Assembly: GCF_030657335.1 (NCBI RefSeq)
Contig: NZ_CP131039.1
Coordinates: 1,814,501-1,878,500 of the forward strand
Direction of reading: 5' to 3'
Source of the DNA: Croceibacterium aestuarii
GTDB lineage: Bacteria; Pseudomonadota; Alphaproteobacteria; Sphingomonadales; Sphingomonadaceae
Length of the DNA: 64,000 nt
The notes beneath the pieces are model-generated. The model saw only the letters and a program-made list of their open reading frames with translations. It searched no databases and was not told the DNA's origin. Positions 1 to 8,462 of this stretch are shown piece by piece. The position numbers and the translations under genes were made by a program. Within the stretch, counting starts at the first letter, position 1. Each line of letters starts with the position of its first letter.

Positions 1-532
1 CATCGGCATAATCGAGGGCAACCGGCTGGATCGGGATATCATGGGCGAGAGCTTCGACCGCCGAGAGCAGCGAGCTGCGAAACGGCCGTAGCTCGATCCC
101 GTCGTTGGTGGTCGCTTCGGGAAAGATCGTCACTGGCCGCTCGCCCAGCGCCTGCTTCACCTGTTCGACTTGCCGGGCGACCGTGCCGCGCATGTCGCGA
201 GCGATGAAGACGGTGTCGTTCTGGTCGCATAGCCATTTGAGCGCGGGATGGCCGGCGAGACCCGCATGCGCGACGAAGACCGAGCGGGTTGTGCCGGCGA
301 GCGCGAGGATGTCGAGCCAGCTTTCATGATTGGCGAGGAACAGGGCGCCGCGGCGCGGCTGCCCGGTAACGCGCACGTGCAGTCCGGCGACACGTCCCAT
401 GAGGCCGAGGAACAGCGGGGGCACTAGGTTCCGTGCCCCCGCGAGCGACACCACAACATGCGCCGGGACGAGGGTGACGAATACGAAAAACGCGGCGAGG
501 CTCCGTGCCGCCAGCCTCAGCGTGCCTGCCAT
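1..532 (-). CDS. plsC: lysophospholipid acyltransferase (PlsC family), 3' end cut by the window edge
   Basis: Membrane-associated 1-acyl-glycerol-3-phosphate acyltransferase that would transfer an acyl chain to lysophosphatidate in phospholipid synthesis. The ATG at 532 opens a frame with no stop before base 1 (about 177 codons seen). The first 45 residues are hydrophobic. The acyltransferase HX4D signature is visible as NHESWLD (His about 69, Asp about 74), and the second family block as FPEATTND at about 137-144, which normally helps bind the glycerol phosphate. It starts 10 bases after the fur stop codon, so it is probably cotranscribed with fur. The family assignment is solid; the exact acyl acceptor is not shown by the sequence. 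Confidence 0.9.
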   Translation of the reverse strand, partial: MAGTLRLAARSLAAFFVFVTLVPAHVVVSLAGARNLVPPLFLGLMGRVAGLHVRVTGQPRRGALFLANHESWLDILALAGTTRSVFVAHAGLAGHPALKWLCDQNDTVFIARDMRGTVARQVEQVKQALGERPVTIFPEATTNDGIELRPFRSSLLSAVEALAHDIPIQPVALDYAD

Positions 533-542
533 CGCCGCGCCG

Positions 543-965
543 CTAGTCTTCGCGGTCGATACGGACGCCGTAGAGTTCCATCCGGTGATCGACCAGCCGG
601 TAGCCCAGCTTCTCGGCGATCTGCCGCTGCAGCGCTTCGAGCTCCGGGTCGACGAATTCGACGACCTTGCCGGTCTCGACATCGATCAGATGGTCGTGGT
701 GCGCCTCGGGTGCGGGTTCGTAACGGGCGCGGCCATCCCCGAAATCGTGGCGGTCGAGAATGCCGGCCTCTTCGAACAGGCGCACGGTGCGATAGACCGT
801 CGCGATCGAAATCTTCGGGTCGATCGAATTGGCGCGCCGGTGAAGCTGTTCCACGTCGGGGTGGTCTTCGCTTTCCGACAGCACCCGGGCGATGATCCGG
901 CGCTGCTCGGTGATGCGCAGGCCGCGTTCGGCGCACAGGGCTTCGAGATCGATCTGCTGGTGCAA
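543..965 (-). CDS. fur: Fur-family metalloregulator
   Basis: Ferric uptake regulator-type repressor; in many alphaproteobacteria the ortholog senses manganese or iron (Mur/Fur). I place the start at the TTG at 965, giving 140 residues, the usual family length, beginning MHQQIDLEAL. The frame stays open upstream, but that stretch runs through a terminator-like hairpin. The winged helix covers about residues 15-80 (recognition region around KISIATVYRT). The metal-binding HHDH is at 89-92. The C-terminal CxxC zinc pairs found in some Fur proteins are absent. plsC follows after 10 bases. The TTG start and weak ribosome binding site suggest low expression. Confidence 0.88.
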   Translation of the reverse strand: MHQQIDLEALCAERGLRITEQRRIIARVLSESEDHPDVEQLHRRANSIDPKISIATVYRTVRLFEEAGILDRHDFGDGRARYEPAPEAHHDHLIDVETGKVVEFVDPELEALQRQIAEKLGYRLVDHRMELYGVRIDRED

Positions 966-976
966 CTGTTCTGCCC

Positions 977-1016
977 GGAAAAGACTAACGCCCCGGACCT
1001 TAGGGGGCCGGGGCGT
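977..1016 (-). terminator. intrinsic-terminator-like hairpin between mucR and fur
   Basis: On the minus strand ACGCCCCGG (1016-1008) pairs perfectly with CCGGGGCGT (996-988), an 11-base loop between, followed by a short T-rich stretch (TAGTCTTTT). It lies 22 bases after the mucR stop codon and ends only about 12 bases before the likely fur start. It can therefore end mucR transcription, or act as an attenuator for readthrough into fur. Confidence 0.75.
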
Positions 1017-1037
1017 CAATCTCAAGCGGCGGGTGCC

Positions 1038-1481
1038 TTATGCCGTCGTCTTCTTCTGACGGCCGCGGCGCTGCCCGGGCTTGCGGCCAAGGCCGATCTT
1101 CTTGGCCAACTCGCGGCGCTTTTCCGCGTAGTCCGGCGCGACCATCGGATAATCCGAAGCCAGACCCCAGCGCGCCCGGTATTCGTCGGGCGTGAGGCCG
1201 TGGTCGGTCATCAGGTGGCGTTTGAGCATCTTCATCTTCTTGCCGTCTTCCAGGCAGACGATGTGGTCCTTCTTGACCGACGAGCGAACCGAGACGGCCG
1301 GCTCCGGCTTTGCTTCGGCCGCCGCGCCGTCACCGCCGAGACCGGACAATGTCGAATGGACGGTCTGGATCAGCGCTGAAATGTCTTCGGAGGCAATCGA
1401 ATTGTTGGAGACATAAGAGACAACGATGTCGGTAGTGTGGGTGATCAGCGTTTCCGCCAGATCGCCATGTACTTCTTCCAT
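1038..1481 (-). CDS. mucR: MucR/Ros-family zinc-finger transcriptional regulator
   Basis: Global alphaproteobacterial regulator (MucR/Ros/RosAR) that binds AT-rich promoter DNA and silences or tunes many genes, including its own. ATG at 1481 is preceded by GAGG at a good distance and gives 147 residues. The prokaryotic zinc finger is at about 76-94, with C76, an Asp (D79) in place of the second Cys, then H89 and H94 within KMLKRHLMTDHG. Members with Cys replaced by Asp are known and can still fold. A basic tail (GRKPGQRRGRQKK) follows. It has its own upstream region of about 150 bases. Confidence 0.93.
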   Translation of the reverse strand: MEEVHGDLAETLITHTTDIVVSYVSNNSIASEDISALIQTVHSTLSGLGGDGAAAEAKPEPAVSVRSSVKKDHIVCLEDGKKMKMLKRHLMTDHGLTPDEYRARWGLASDYPMVAPDYAEKRRELAKKIGLGRKPGQRRGRQKKTTA

Positions 1482-1500
1482 TGGCAAACCTCATTACAGT

Positions 1501-1514
1501 CGTTCGGACGAACG
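1501..1514. promoter_or_regulatory. perfect 14-base dyad upstream of mucR
   Basis: CGTTCG-GA-CGAACG is an exact inverted repeat 20 bases upstream of the mucR start codon. It could be an operator or a short leader hairpin. The rest of the 1482-1639 gap shows nothing else I can name. Confidence 0.4.
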
Positions 1515-1639
1515 GCTTTCACCTATTCATCCGCGCGCACCCTGCCCGGCATTTGGACTAAGGGTCGGGGCTTTGCAAGGGTGGGCAAAGACCTAATCGT
1601 AGCGTTGATTGACCGTTTACCTCGATGTCGCGGCGCGAT

Positions 1640-2092
1640 TCAGATCGAACAGGCGTAGGTGATTGCATCGAGCGGACCGTTACGCGCACCGCGATAGTAA
1701 TCGCGGCGACGACCGACGGGCTCGAAGCCGAATTTCGCATAGAGAATTTGCGCCGGGTTGCCGTCGCGCATCTCAAGACACAGCCGCGTCGTACCCCGCC
1801 CTCGGGCCTCTTCAAGCAGACGTTGCATCAGCGTCCGGCCGATGCCGCGGCGCCTGGCTTGCGGATGGACCGCTATGAGCAAGAGTTCCTCCTCGCCAGC
1901 AGCTCCGCGCGTCATCAGGAAGCCGGCTGCGGGTTCGCCATCGCGCGGCTGGGCGCCATCGGCGCCAGCGAGCAGGTAATAGGTGTTCGGCAGGGCCAGC
2001 GCGTCACCGACCTGCCGCCGGGTCCAGGCCTCGGCGAATTGCGGGTCGAAGGCTGCCTCCATGACCGCCATGATCCGGTCGAGATCGTCCAT
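1640..2092 (-). CDS. rimI: ribosomal protein S18-alanine N-acetyltransferase
   Basis: GNAT-fold acetyltransferase that acetylates the N-terminal alanine of ribosomal protein S18. The 150-residue protein shows the acetyl-CoA pyrophosphate loop RRRGIGR at about 80-86 and a C-terminal NPAQILYAKFGF block typical of RimI. ATG at 2092 overlaps the tsaB stop by one base (TGATG), so translation is probably coupled. A GTG one codon earlier is possible. The tsaB-rimI pairing is a common bacterial arrangement and supports both names. Confidence 0.9.
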   Translation of the reverse strand: MDDLDRIMAVMEAAFDPQFAEAWTRRQVGDALALPNTYYLLAGADGAQPRDGEPAAGFLMTRGAAGEEELLLIAVHPQARRRGIGRTLMQRLLEEARGRGTTRLCLEMRDGNPAQILYAKFGFEPVGRRRDYYRGARNGPLDAITYACSI

Positions 2093-2718
2093 CACCGCCG
2101 CTCCCCCGGCAGCGCTGCATCCGGCGGCCGGCCGTAGATCGGCCCGAGGTCGGCGGTCAGGTGGGCAGGATCGAGCAAGCCGAGCGAACGGGCATCGGGC
2201 AGCAGGGCGATCGCTTTACCGTCAGCCCCCGCCAGGGCAGCGAGTTCGGCAGCCTTGCTGCCGACGATGCTGGCGTGGCGGGAGGCCCGGCACGCCGCTG
2301 CGGGCGCGAGCGATTGCGCGGCATCCTGCGCTTTTCCCTCGGCGCTGAAGTTCTGCACGAACCATTCGCCGTGTCCGCCGTTCATGCACACCGTTACGGG
2401 TCCCGGTTGCTCGGCGATTGCCTGCGCGGCGACGAGTGCGAGGGTCGGATAGCCGCGCACGTCGGCGCCCCAGGCGAGACCGAGCGCGCGGCCCACGGCA
2501 AGGCCGATGCGGACCCCGGTGAAGCTGCCCGGGCCCAGCGAGATCAGGACGCGATCGGCGCGCCCCTTGTCCGGCAGTTCGGCGATCATCGGCACCAATC
2601 GCTCGGCATGGCCCCGGTAGATCACCTCGCAGGCGCCGGCGACCAGCGCGCCGCCTTCGAACAGCGCCGCGGAACAGGCTTCGGTCGCGCAGTCTATGCC
2701 AAGGACTCGCCCCGCCAT
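2092..2718 (-). CDS. tsaB: tRNA threonylcarbamoyladenosine biosynthesis protein TsaB
   Basis: Partner of TsaD and TsaE in making the t6A modification at position 37 of ANN-decoding tRNAs. The 208-residue protein has the ASKHA-fold start GIDCATEACSAALF (7-20) and the conserved SLGPGSFTGVRIGLA at about 60-74. The C-terminal half is short and alanine-rich, which is normal for the family. It starts 7 bases after the nitroreductase stop and overlaps rimI. Confidence 0.93.
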   Translation of the reverse strand: MAGRVLGIDCATEACSAALFEGGALVAGACEVIYRGHAERLVPMIAELPDKGRADRVLISLGPGSFTGVRIGLAVGRALGLAWGADVRGYPTLALVAAQAIAEQPGPVTVCMNGGHGEWFVQNFSAEGKAQDAAQSLAPAAACRASRHASIVGSKAAELAALAGADGKAIALLPDARSLGLLDPAHLTADLGPIYGRPPDAALPGERR

Positions 2719-2725
2719 CGGCGTG

Positions 2726-3319
2726 TCAGACGACGCGGTTGAAGATGTCGAACTCGGGCCGCGGGCTGCGCCCGAAGATACTAGCCTCGTCGCCGTGCCC
2801 GATGGCGCAGATGAAATTGCTGCGCTGGCGCGGCTCGTCGGCGAAGAAAGCCTTGTCGACCGCCGCGTTGTCGAAGCCCGACATCGGTCCGCAGTCGAGC
2901 CCGAGAGCGCGTGCGGCGAGCATCAGATAGGCGCCCTGCAGCGAGGAGTTGCGGAACGCCTGGGTCCGGCGCGCTTCCTCGTCGCCATCGAACCAGCTCT
3001 TCGCATCGGTATGCGGGAAAAGCCACGGCAGCTCTTCGTGGAAGTCGATGTCGTAGCCGATGATCGCCACGACGGGAGCAGCGAGGATCTTGGCCTTGTT
3101 CCCCTCGATGGCGCAGTCCGCCAGCTTCTGCTTCGCCTCGTCCGACTTGCACCAGACGATCCGCCCGGGTTGCATGTTGGCCGAAGTCGGGCCCATCTTC
3201 ATGAGTTCGTAGATCGCCCGAATCTCGTCGTCCGAGACGCCTTTATCGATCCAGCCGTTGTAACTGCGCGCCTCGCGAAACAGCGTGTCGAGCGCGCCTT
3301 CGCAGAGCGGCTTGCCCAT
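2726..3319 (-). CDS. nitroreductase family protein, RutE/HadB type (malonic semialdehyde reductase-like)
   Basis: FMN-dependent NAD(P)H oxidoreductase of 197 residues. The pattern [14 protein letters not shown] near residue 45, the [13 protein letters not shown] block and the GPMSGFD motif closely follow E. coli RutE, the 3-hydroxypropionate dehydrogenase/malonic semialdehyde reductase of pyrimidine degradation. No rut genes are adjacent, so the substrate is inferred from family resemblance only. Its ATG overlaps the stop of the upstream nfuA-like gene by one base, and tsaB follows after 7 bases. Confidence 0.85.
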   Translation of the reverse strand: MGKPLCEGALDTLFREARSYNGWIDKGVSDDEIRAIYELMKMGPTSANMQPGRIVWCKSDEAKQKLADCAIEGNKAKILAAPVVAIIGYDIDFHEELPWLFPHTDAKSWFDGDEEARRTQAFRNSSLQGAYLMLAARALGLDCGPMSGFDNAAVDKAFFADEPRQRSNFICAIGHGDEASIFGRSPRPEFDIFNRVV

Positions 3320-3891
3320 CAGGCGGCCCTCACTTCGCTGACCTCCGGCACATAGTGCTTGAGCAGCCCCTCGATGCCGTGCTTGAGGGTCGCGGTCGAG
3401 CTGGGGCAGCCCGAGCAGGCACCCTGCATCTGCAGGAACACGACGCCGTTCTGGAAGCCGCGGTACTGGATGTCGCCGCCGTCGCCGGCCACGGCCGGGC
3501 GGACGCGGGTTTCGATCAGGTCCTTGATCTGGGCAATGATTTCGGCATCCGCCGGATCGTCGGCGACCTCGGGCTCGGCGGGCACGCTGATCGCAGCGGC
3601 GTCGCCGCCACGGAACAGCGGCGCTTCCGACACGAAATGGTCGAGCAGGATCGCGACCACCTGCGGTTTGAGCGCCGTCCACTCGGCGCCCGGCGCCGCG
3701 GTGACCGAGACGAAATCGGCCCCGTAGAACACGCCGGTCACTTCGCCGCTTTCGAACAGGGCTTCGGCCAAAGGCGAGGCCTCGGCCTCCTCGGGCGTCG
3801 TGAAATCGCGCGTCCCGCTGGCCATGACCCGGCGGCCGGGGAGGAATTTGAGCGTTGCCGGGTTGGGCGTCGTTTCGGTCTCTATGAACAT
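3319..3891 (-). CDS. NifU-family Fe-S scaffold/carrier (NFU1-like)
   Basis: Late-acting iron-sulfur cluster carrier. The start at 3891 gives [16 protein letters not shown], the standard beginning of the Nfu N-terminal domain (about 1-88). The C-terminal NifU domain covers about 115-185 and carries the cluster-binding CSGC at 159-162. An ATG 12 codons upstream is possible but would add residues not usual in the family. First gene of a four-gene minus-strand run (nfu, nitroreductase, tsaB, rimI). It is divergent from the M16 peptidase. Confidence 0.92.
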   Translation of the reverse strand: MFIETETTPNPATLKFLPGRRVMASGTRDFTTPEEAEASPLAEALFESGEVTGVFYGADFVSVTAAPGAEWTALKPQVVAILLDHFVSEAPLFRGGDAAAISVPAEPEVADDPADAEIIAQIKDLIETRVRPAVAGDGGDIQYRGFQNGVVFLQMQGACSGCPSSTATLKHGIEGLLKHYVPEVSEVRAA

Positions 3892-3971
3892 GCCCTGCGA
3901 TGTAGGCATCGCGGCCCCCGGGGGCAAGCAAGGGTCGCGATATTCACTGTCCCTTCATCGCCCGTGCCGAT

Positions 3972-6899
3972 ATGGCGGCGGCGATGACTTTCCTCTCGCG
4001 CGCAATCCGCGCCCTTGCCTTCCTCCCCGCTTTCGCCTCGCTGCCCCTCGCGGCGCAGGACGTGGCGGCGCCGCCGGCCGCATCGGCAAATGCGCTGCCC
4101 GAGCCGAAGTATCTGGCGCCCGACGACCCGTGGATCTACCGCGGCACCGACATTCCGGTCGATCCGGAGTGGCAGTTCGGCGAGATGCCCAACGGGCTGC
4201 GTTACGCGGTACGCGAGAACGGCGTACCGCCGGGCCAGGTCTCGATCCGCGTGCGCATCGGCGCCGGTTCGCTTTACGAACGCAAGGGCGAGGCCGGTTT
4301 TGCCCACCTCCTCGAGCATCTGACCTACCGCGAATCGAAGTACCTCGGTTTCGGTCAGGCAATCCCGACTTTCCAGCGCTGGGGCGCCGCGTTCGGCAGC
4401 GACACCAACGCCGAGACCACCCCGACGCACACGGTGTACAAGCTAACCTTGCCCAATGCGCAGCCCGATACGCTGCGCGAGGCGGTGCGCCTGCTTTCGG
4501 GAATGATCCGCGAACCGGTCCTCTCGAAGGCCGATCTGGCCGCCGATGTGCCGATCGTCCTGGCCGAGCGGCGCGACCGTGTCGGGCCCGACCTGCGCAT
4601 CGCCGACGCGAGCCGCGAGACGTTCTTCAAGGGCCTGCGCCTGGCCGATCACGCCGTGATCGGGACCGTCGCGGACCTGCAGGGCGCCACCCCGAAGGCG
4701 GTGCGCGCATTCCACCAGCGTTGGTACCGGCCCGACAACACCACGATTTCCGCGGTGGGGGATGTCGATCCCAAAGTGCTCGCAAGGCTCATCGAGGAGT
4801 ATTTCGGCGACTGGCAGAACCAGGGCGAGAAGGCCTCGCGGCCCGATTTCGGCACGCCGCAGGCGCCGGCGGCCGCGGACCCAGCCAATCCGGTCGGCCA
4901 GACCACCGTGATGGTCGAGCCCGGCCAGCCGCGCTCGATGACCTACGCCTACATGCGGCCCTACGTCCAGGTGACCGACAACATGGAGCTGAATCGCAAC
5001 CGGCTGATCGACGCGGTGGGCGAGGCGATCATCAACCGGCGGCTGGAAACGCGGGCGCGCAACGGCGGCAAGTATCTGTACGCGGCGGTCGACCACCAGG
5101 ACATCAGCCACTCGGCCTCGGCCACGTTCGTCAGTTTCGCCCCGCTCGATGCCGACTGGCAGGGCGCCCTGGCCGACGTGCGCTCGGTCATTGCCGATGC
5201 CCTGGCCACGCCGCCCTCGCAGGAAGAAATCGACCGCGAGGTGGCCGGGCTCGATGTTTCCTTCACCAACCAGGTCGAACAGAGCACGATCCAGGCCGGA
5301 TCGCAGCTTGCCGACGACATCGTCCAGGCGGTCGATATCGGCGAGGCGGTCGGAACCCCCGACTTGTTCCTCAAGGTGTTCCGCCAGTCGCAGGACCGGT
5401 TCACGCCGCAGGCGGTGTTCGACCACACGCGCAAGCTGTTCGATGCGAATGTCATCCGGGCGTTCTACGTGACCCCCGACGCGGGCGAGGCGAGCGACGA
5501 ACAGCTGGGCGCGGCGCTGCGGGAGATGTCCGATGCCGACGGGAGCGCCCGGCTCGAAGGCAAGGCGCTTTCGTTCGCCGACCTGCCGCCGATCGGCGAA
5601 GCGAAGGACCCGGTCGCGACGAAGCCGCTCGGAATCTACGAAATCAAGCAGCTCGACTATGCCAACGGGGTCAAGGCGATGGTCTGGAACAGCGGCAACG
5701 AACCGGGACGCGTCACCGTGCGGGTCCGCTTCGGCAGCGGCTGGCGAGGCTTTACCGGCGACACCGCGGTCTATGCCCATCTCGGCGAGATGGCGCTGGT
5801 CAGCGCGGGCGAGGGGATGCTCGGGCAGGAGGAGCTCGAGCGCGTCACCGCCGGGCGCAAGATGAGCTTCGATTTCCACATCGAAAACGGCGCTTTCGTT
5901 TTCGAAGGCCTCACCCGCCAGGCCGACCTGGCCGACCAGCTCTACCTCTTCGCCGAAAAGCTGGCGCATCCGCGCTGGGATAAGCAGCCGATCGAACGCG
6001 CACTGGCCTCGGCGAAGCTCGCCTACGACAGCTACGATCTCGCCCCCGGTTCCGTGCTCAACCGCGATCTCGAATACCTGCTCAGCAACAGCGATCCGCG
6101 TTTCGCGACGCCCGGACCCGCGGCGCTCGACAAGGCCACCGCCGCGGGCATGCAGGCGGCCTGGGAGCCGCTGCTCAAGCAGGGCCCGATCGAAGTCGAC
6201 GTGTTCGGCGATGTCGACGTCGCAGCCGCGACTGCAGCGATTTCGAAGACCTTTGGCGCGCTGCCGCCGCGCGAACCTCTTCCGGCTTCGGTGCTCGCCC
6301 GGTCCGTCGATTTTCCGACGGGCGGCGGCGCCCCGGTCGTGCTGCGTCACGGCGGGGACCCCGAGCAAGCCGCGGCGGTCATCGCCTGGCCGACCGGCGG
6401 CGGTTCGGCCGCCCTGCCGGAAAGCCGCAAGATCGATCTGCTGGCGCGCATCTTCTCCAACCGGATGATCGACGCGCTGCGTGAAAAGGCCGGGTCGAGC
6501 TATTCGCCGCAGGTCGTTTCGGACTGGCCGACCGACGTGCCGGGCGGCGGCCGGATCATTGCGCTTGCACAGCTGCAACCGGGCCAGGTCCAGCCCTTCT
6601 TCACCACGGCCAAAACGATCGCCGCCGACCTGGCGCGGAACGGGCCGAGCGACGAAGACTTGCGCCGGGCGGCCGAGCCGATGGCGCAGATGATCACCCG
6701 CCTGCAGACCGGGCACACTTTCTGGCTCAACCAGCTCCAGGGGGCGACGACCGATCCCAATCTGGTCGCCAACCTGCGTTCGCTGTTGCGCGACTACACC
6801 CAAACTCCGAAAGAGGAGTTGGAGACCCTCGCCCAGAAGTATCTTCTTCCGGACAAGGCCTTCGAGGTCGCCGTCCTCCCCCGTGAAAAGATCCGCTGA
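3972..6899 (+). CDS. secreted M16 (pitrilysin/insulinase) family zinc peptidase, double-domain
   Basis: Periplasmic metallopeptidase of up to 975 residues. A signal peptide occupies about residues 1-28 (ending PLAAQD). An internal ATG at 3984 is an equally good start. The inverted zinc motif HxxEH is present as HLLEH at 112-116 in the first M16 domain. Two further M16-like repeats follow, with the second half (about 540-960) lacking HxxEH, as in the usual inactive clamshell partner. Its length equals that of pqqL-type single-chain proteases. The gene stands alone. Substrate is unknown; cleaving peptides brought in across the outer membrane is a reasonable guess. Confidence 0.9.
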   Translation: MAAAMTFLSRAIRALAFLPAFASLPLAAQDVAAPPAASANALPEPKYLAPDDPWIYRGTDIPVDPEWQFGEMPNGLRYAVRENGVPPGQVSIRVRIGAGSLYERKGEAGFAHLLEHLTYRESKYLGFGQAIPTFQRWGAAFGSDTNAETTPTHTVYKLTLPNAQPDTLREAVRLLSGMIREPVLSKADLAADVPIVLAERRDRVGPDLRIADASRETFFKGLRLADHAVIGTVADLQGATPKAVRAFHQRWYRPDNTTISAVGDVDPKVLARLIEEYFGDWQNQGEKASRPDFGTPQAPAAADPANPVGQTTVMVEPGQPRSMTYAYMRPYVQVTDNMELNRNRLIDAVGEAIINRRLETRARNGGKYLYAAVDHQDISHSASATFVSFAPLDADWQGALADVRSVIADALATPPSQEEIDREVAGLDVSFTNQVEQSTIQAGSQLADDIVQAVDIGEAVGTPDLFLKVFRQSQDRFTPQAVFDHTRKLFDANVIRAFYVTPDAGEASDEQLGAALREMSDADGSARLEGKALSFADLPPIGEAKDPVATKPLGIYEIKQLDYANGVKAMVWNSGNEPGRVTVRVRFGSGWRGFTGDTAVYAHLGEMALVSAGEGMLGQEELERVTAGRKMSFDFHIENGAFVFEGLTRQADLADQLYLFAEKLAHPRWDKQPIERALASAKLAYDSYDLAPGSVLNRDLEYLLSNSDPRFATPGPAALDKATAAGMQAAWEPLLKQGPIEVDVFGDVDVAAATAAISKTFGALPPREPLPASVLARSVDFPTGGGAPVVLRHGGDPEQAAAVIAWPTGGGSAALPESRKIDLLARIFSNRMIDALREKAGSSYSPQVVSDWPTDVPGGGRIIALAQLQPGQVQPFFTTAKTIAADLARNGPSDEDLRRAAEPMAQMITRLQTGHTFWLNQLQGATTDPNLVANLRSLLRDYTQTPKEELETLAQKYLLPDKAFEVAVLPREKIR

Positions 6900-6999
6900 C
6901 GGGAGGATTCCTCTCGAATCGATACCAGATGTAACCTTTGCAATGGCCCGGAGCAGGGCGTAAACGCGCCGCCTTTACGCAAGGGCATTGGAATTCGAC

Positions 7000-8373
7000 G
7001 TGACACAGAATTGGACTCCCGACGGCTGGAAGGCGTGCGAAGCGAAGCACCTTCCCGTCTACGAGGACCCGGCGGCACTGGCGCGGACAGAACAAGTCCT
7101 GGCCGAATTCCCGCCGCTGGTCTTCGCGGGAGAGGCGCGTGCGCTCAAGGCGCAACTGGCCGAGGTCAGCGCCGGGCACGGATTCCTGCTGCAGGGCGGC
7201 GACTGCGCCGAGAGCTTCGCCGAGTTCCATGCCAACAACATCCGCGATACCTTCCGCGTACTGCTGCAGATGGCGGTCGTCCTGACCTTTGCCAGCAAGC
7301 GGCCGGTCGTGAAAGTCGGACGCATGGCGGGGCAATTCGCCAAGCCGCGCAGTTCGCCGACCGAGACCCAGGGCGATCTGACCCTGCCGAGCTACCTCGG
7401 TGACAACGTCAACGGCATCGATTTCACGCCCGAAGCACGGGTCAACGATCCGCAGCGGATGATCCGCGCCTACTCGCAGGCCGCTGCCACCCTCAACTTG
7501 CTCCGCGCCTTCGCTACCGGCGGTTACGCCAACTTGCGCCAGGTGCACCAGTGGACGCTCGATTTCATGGGGCGCAGCCCCTGGGCCGCCAAGTTCGCCG
7601 AGACCGCCGACCGGATCGGCGAGGCGCTCGACTTCATGGAAGCCTGCGGGATCGATCCCGCCACTGTGCCCCAGCTCAAGAGCACCGACTTCTACACCAG
7701 CCACGAAGCGCTGCTGCTGCCTTACGAGCAGGCGCTGACGCGGCAGGATTCACTGACCGGCAAGTGGTACGACACCAGTGCGCACATGCTGTGGATCGGC
7801 GACCGCACCCGCTTCGAGGGCAGCGCGCACGTCGAATACTTGCGCGGCGTCGGCAATCCGATCGGCATGAAGTGCGGCCCCTCGCTCGAGCCCGATGCGC
7901 TGCTGCGCCTGCTCGACACGCTCAATCCGGCGCGCGAGGCGGGACGGATGACGCTGATCAGCCGCTTCGGCCACGACAAGGTCGAAGCGGGCCTGCCGCG
8001 GCTGATCCGCGCCGTGCAGGCCGAGGGGCATCCGGTGCTGTGGAGCTGCGATCCAATGCACGGCAACGTCATCAAGGCGGACAGCGGCTACAAGACGCGG
8101 CCGTTCGATCGCATCCTGTCGGAAGTGAAGGGCTTCTTCGCAGTCCACCGCGCGGAAGGCACCCATGCCGGCGGCATCCATATCGAGATGACCGGCCAGG
8201 ACGTGACCGAATGCACCGGCGGAGCCATTGCCATCACCGATGCCGGCCTCGCAGACCGCTACCACACCCATTGCGACCCCCGGCTCAATGCCGCGCAATC
8301 GCTGGAGCTGGCTTTCCTGCTGGCCGAAATGCTCAACCTCGAAGCCGGCATGGCGCAACGCAACGCCGCCTGA
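7000..8373 (+). CDS. class II 3-deoxy-7-phosphoheptulonate (DAHP) synthase
   Basis: First enzyme of the shikimate pathway, condensing phosphoenolpyruvate with erythrose 4-phosphate. The length (457 residues from the GTG at 7000; a TTG at 6988 adds four) and blocks such as [32 protein letters not shown] and [17 protein letters not shown] are those of plant-type class II enzymes. The Cys of GGDC, the Lys/Glu and the His/Asp metal ligands are all visible. It appears monocistronic. I preferred GTG because it yields the usual MTQNWTP-type beginning. Confidence 0.95.
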   Translation: MTQNWTPDGWKACEAKHLPVYEDPAALARTEQVLAEFPPLVFAGEARALKAQLAEVSAGHGFLLQGGDCAESFAEFHANNIRDTFRVLLQMAVVLTFASKRPVVKVGRMAGQFAKPRSSPTETQGDLTLPSYLGDNVNGIDFTPEARVNDPQRMIRAYSQAAATLNLLRAFATGGYANLRQVHQWTLDFMGRSPWAAKFAETADRIGEALDFMEACGIDPATVPQLKSTDFYTSHEALLLPYEQALTRQDSLTGKWYDTSAHMLWIGDRTRFEGSAHVEYLRGVGNPIGMKCGPSLEPDALLRLLDTLNPAREAGRMTLISRFGHDKVEAGLPRLIRAVQAEGHPVLWSCDPMHGNVIKADSGYKTRPFDRILSEVKGFFAVHRAEGTHAGGIHIEMTGQDVTECTGGAIAITDAGLADRYHTHCDPRLNAAQSLELAFLLAEMLNLEAGMAQRNAA

Positions 8374-8462
8374 GCGCAATCTGAGGGATTATACGTAGGG
8401 GCCGAACAGCGGCCTCTAACCTCTTTCGTTCATACCTCCTCGCCAACTTGAGGAGGGAGCGG

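Noticed and set aside
4443..6803. A very long minus-strand reading frame opposite the M16 peptidase gene
   Set aside because: It is a mirror of the high-GC coding strand (no start site, no motifs, His/Arg/Gly-rich), while the plus strand encodes a clear peptidase.
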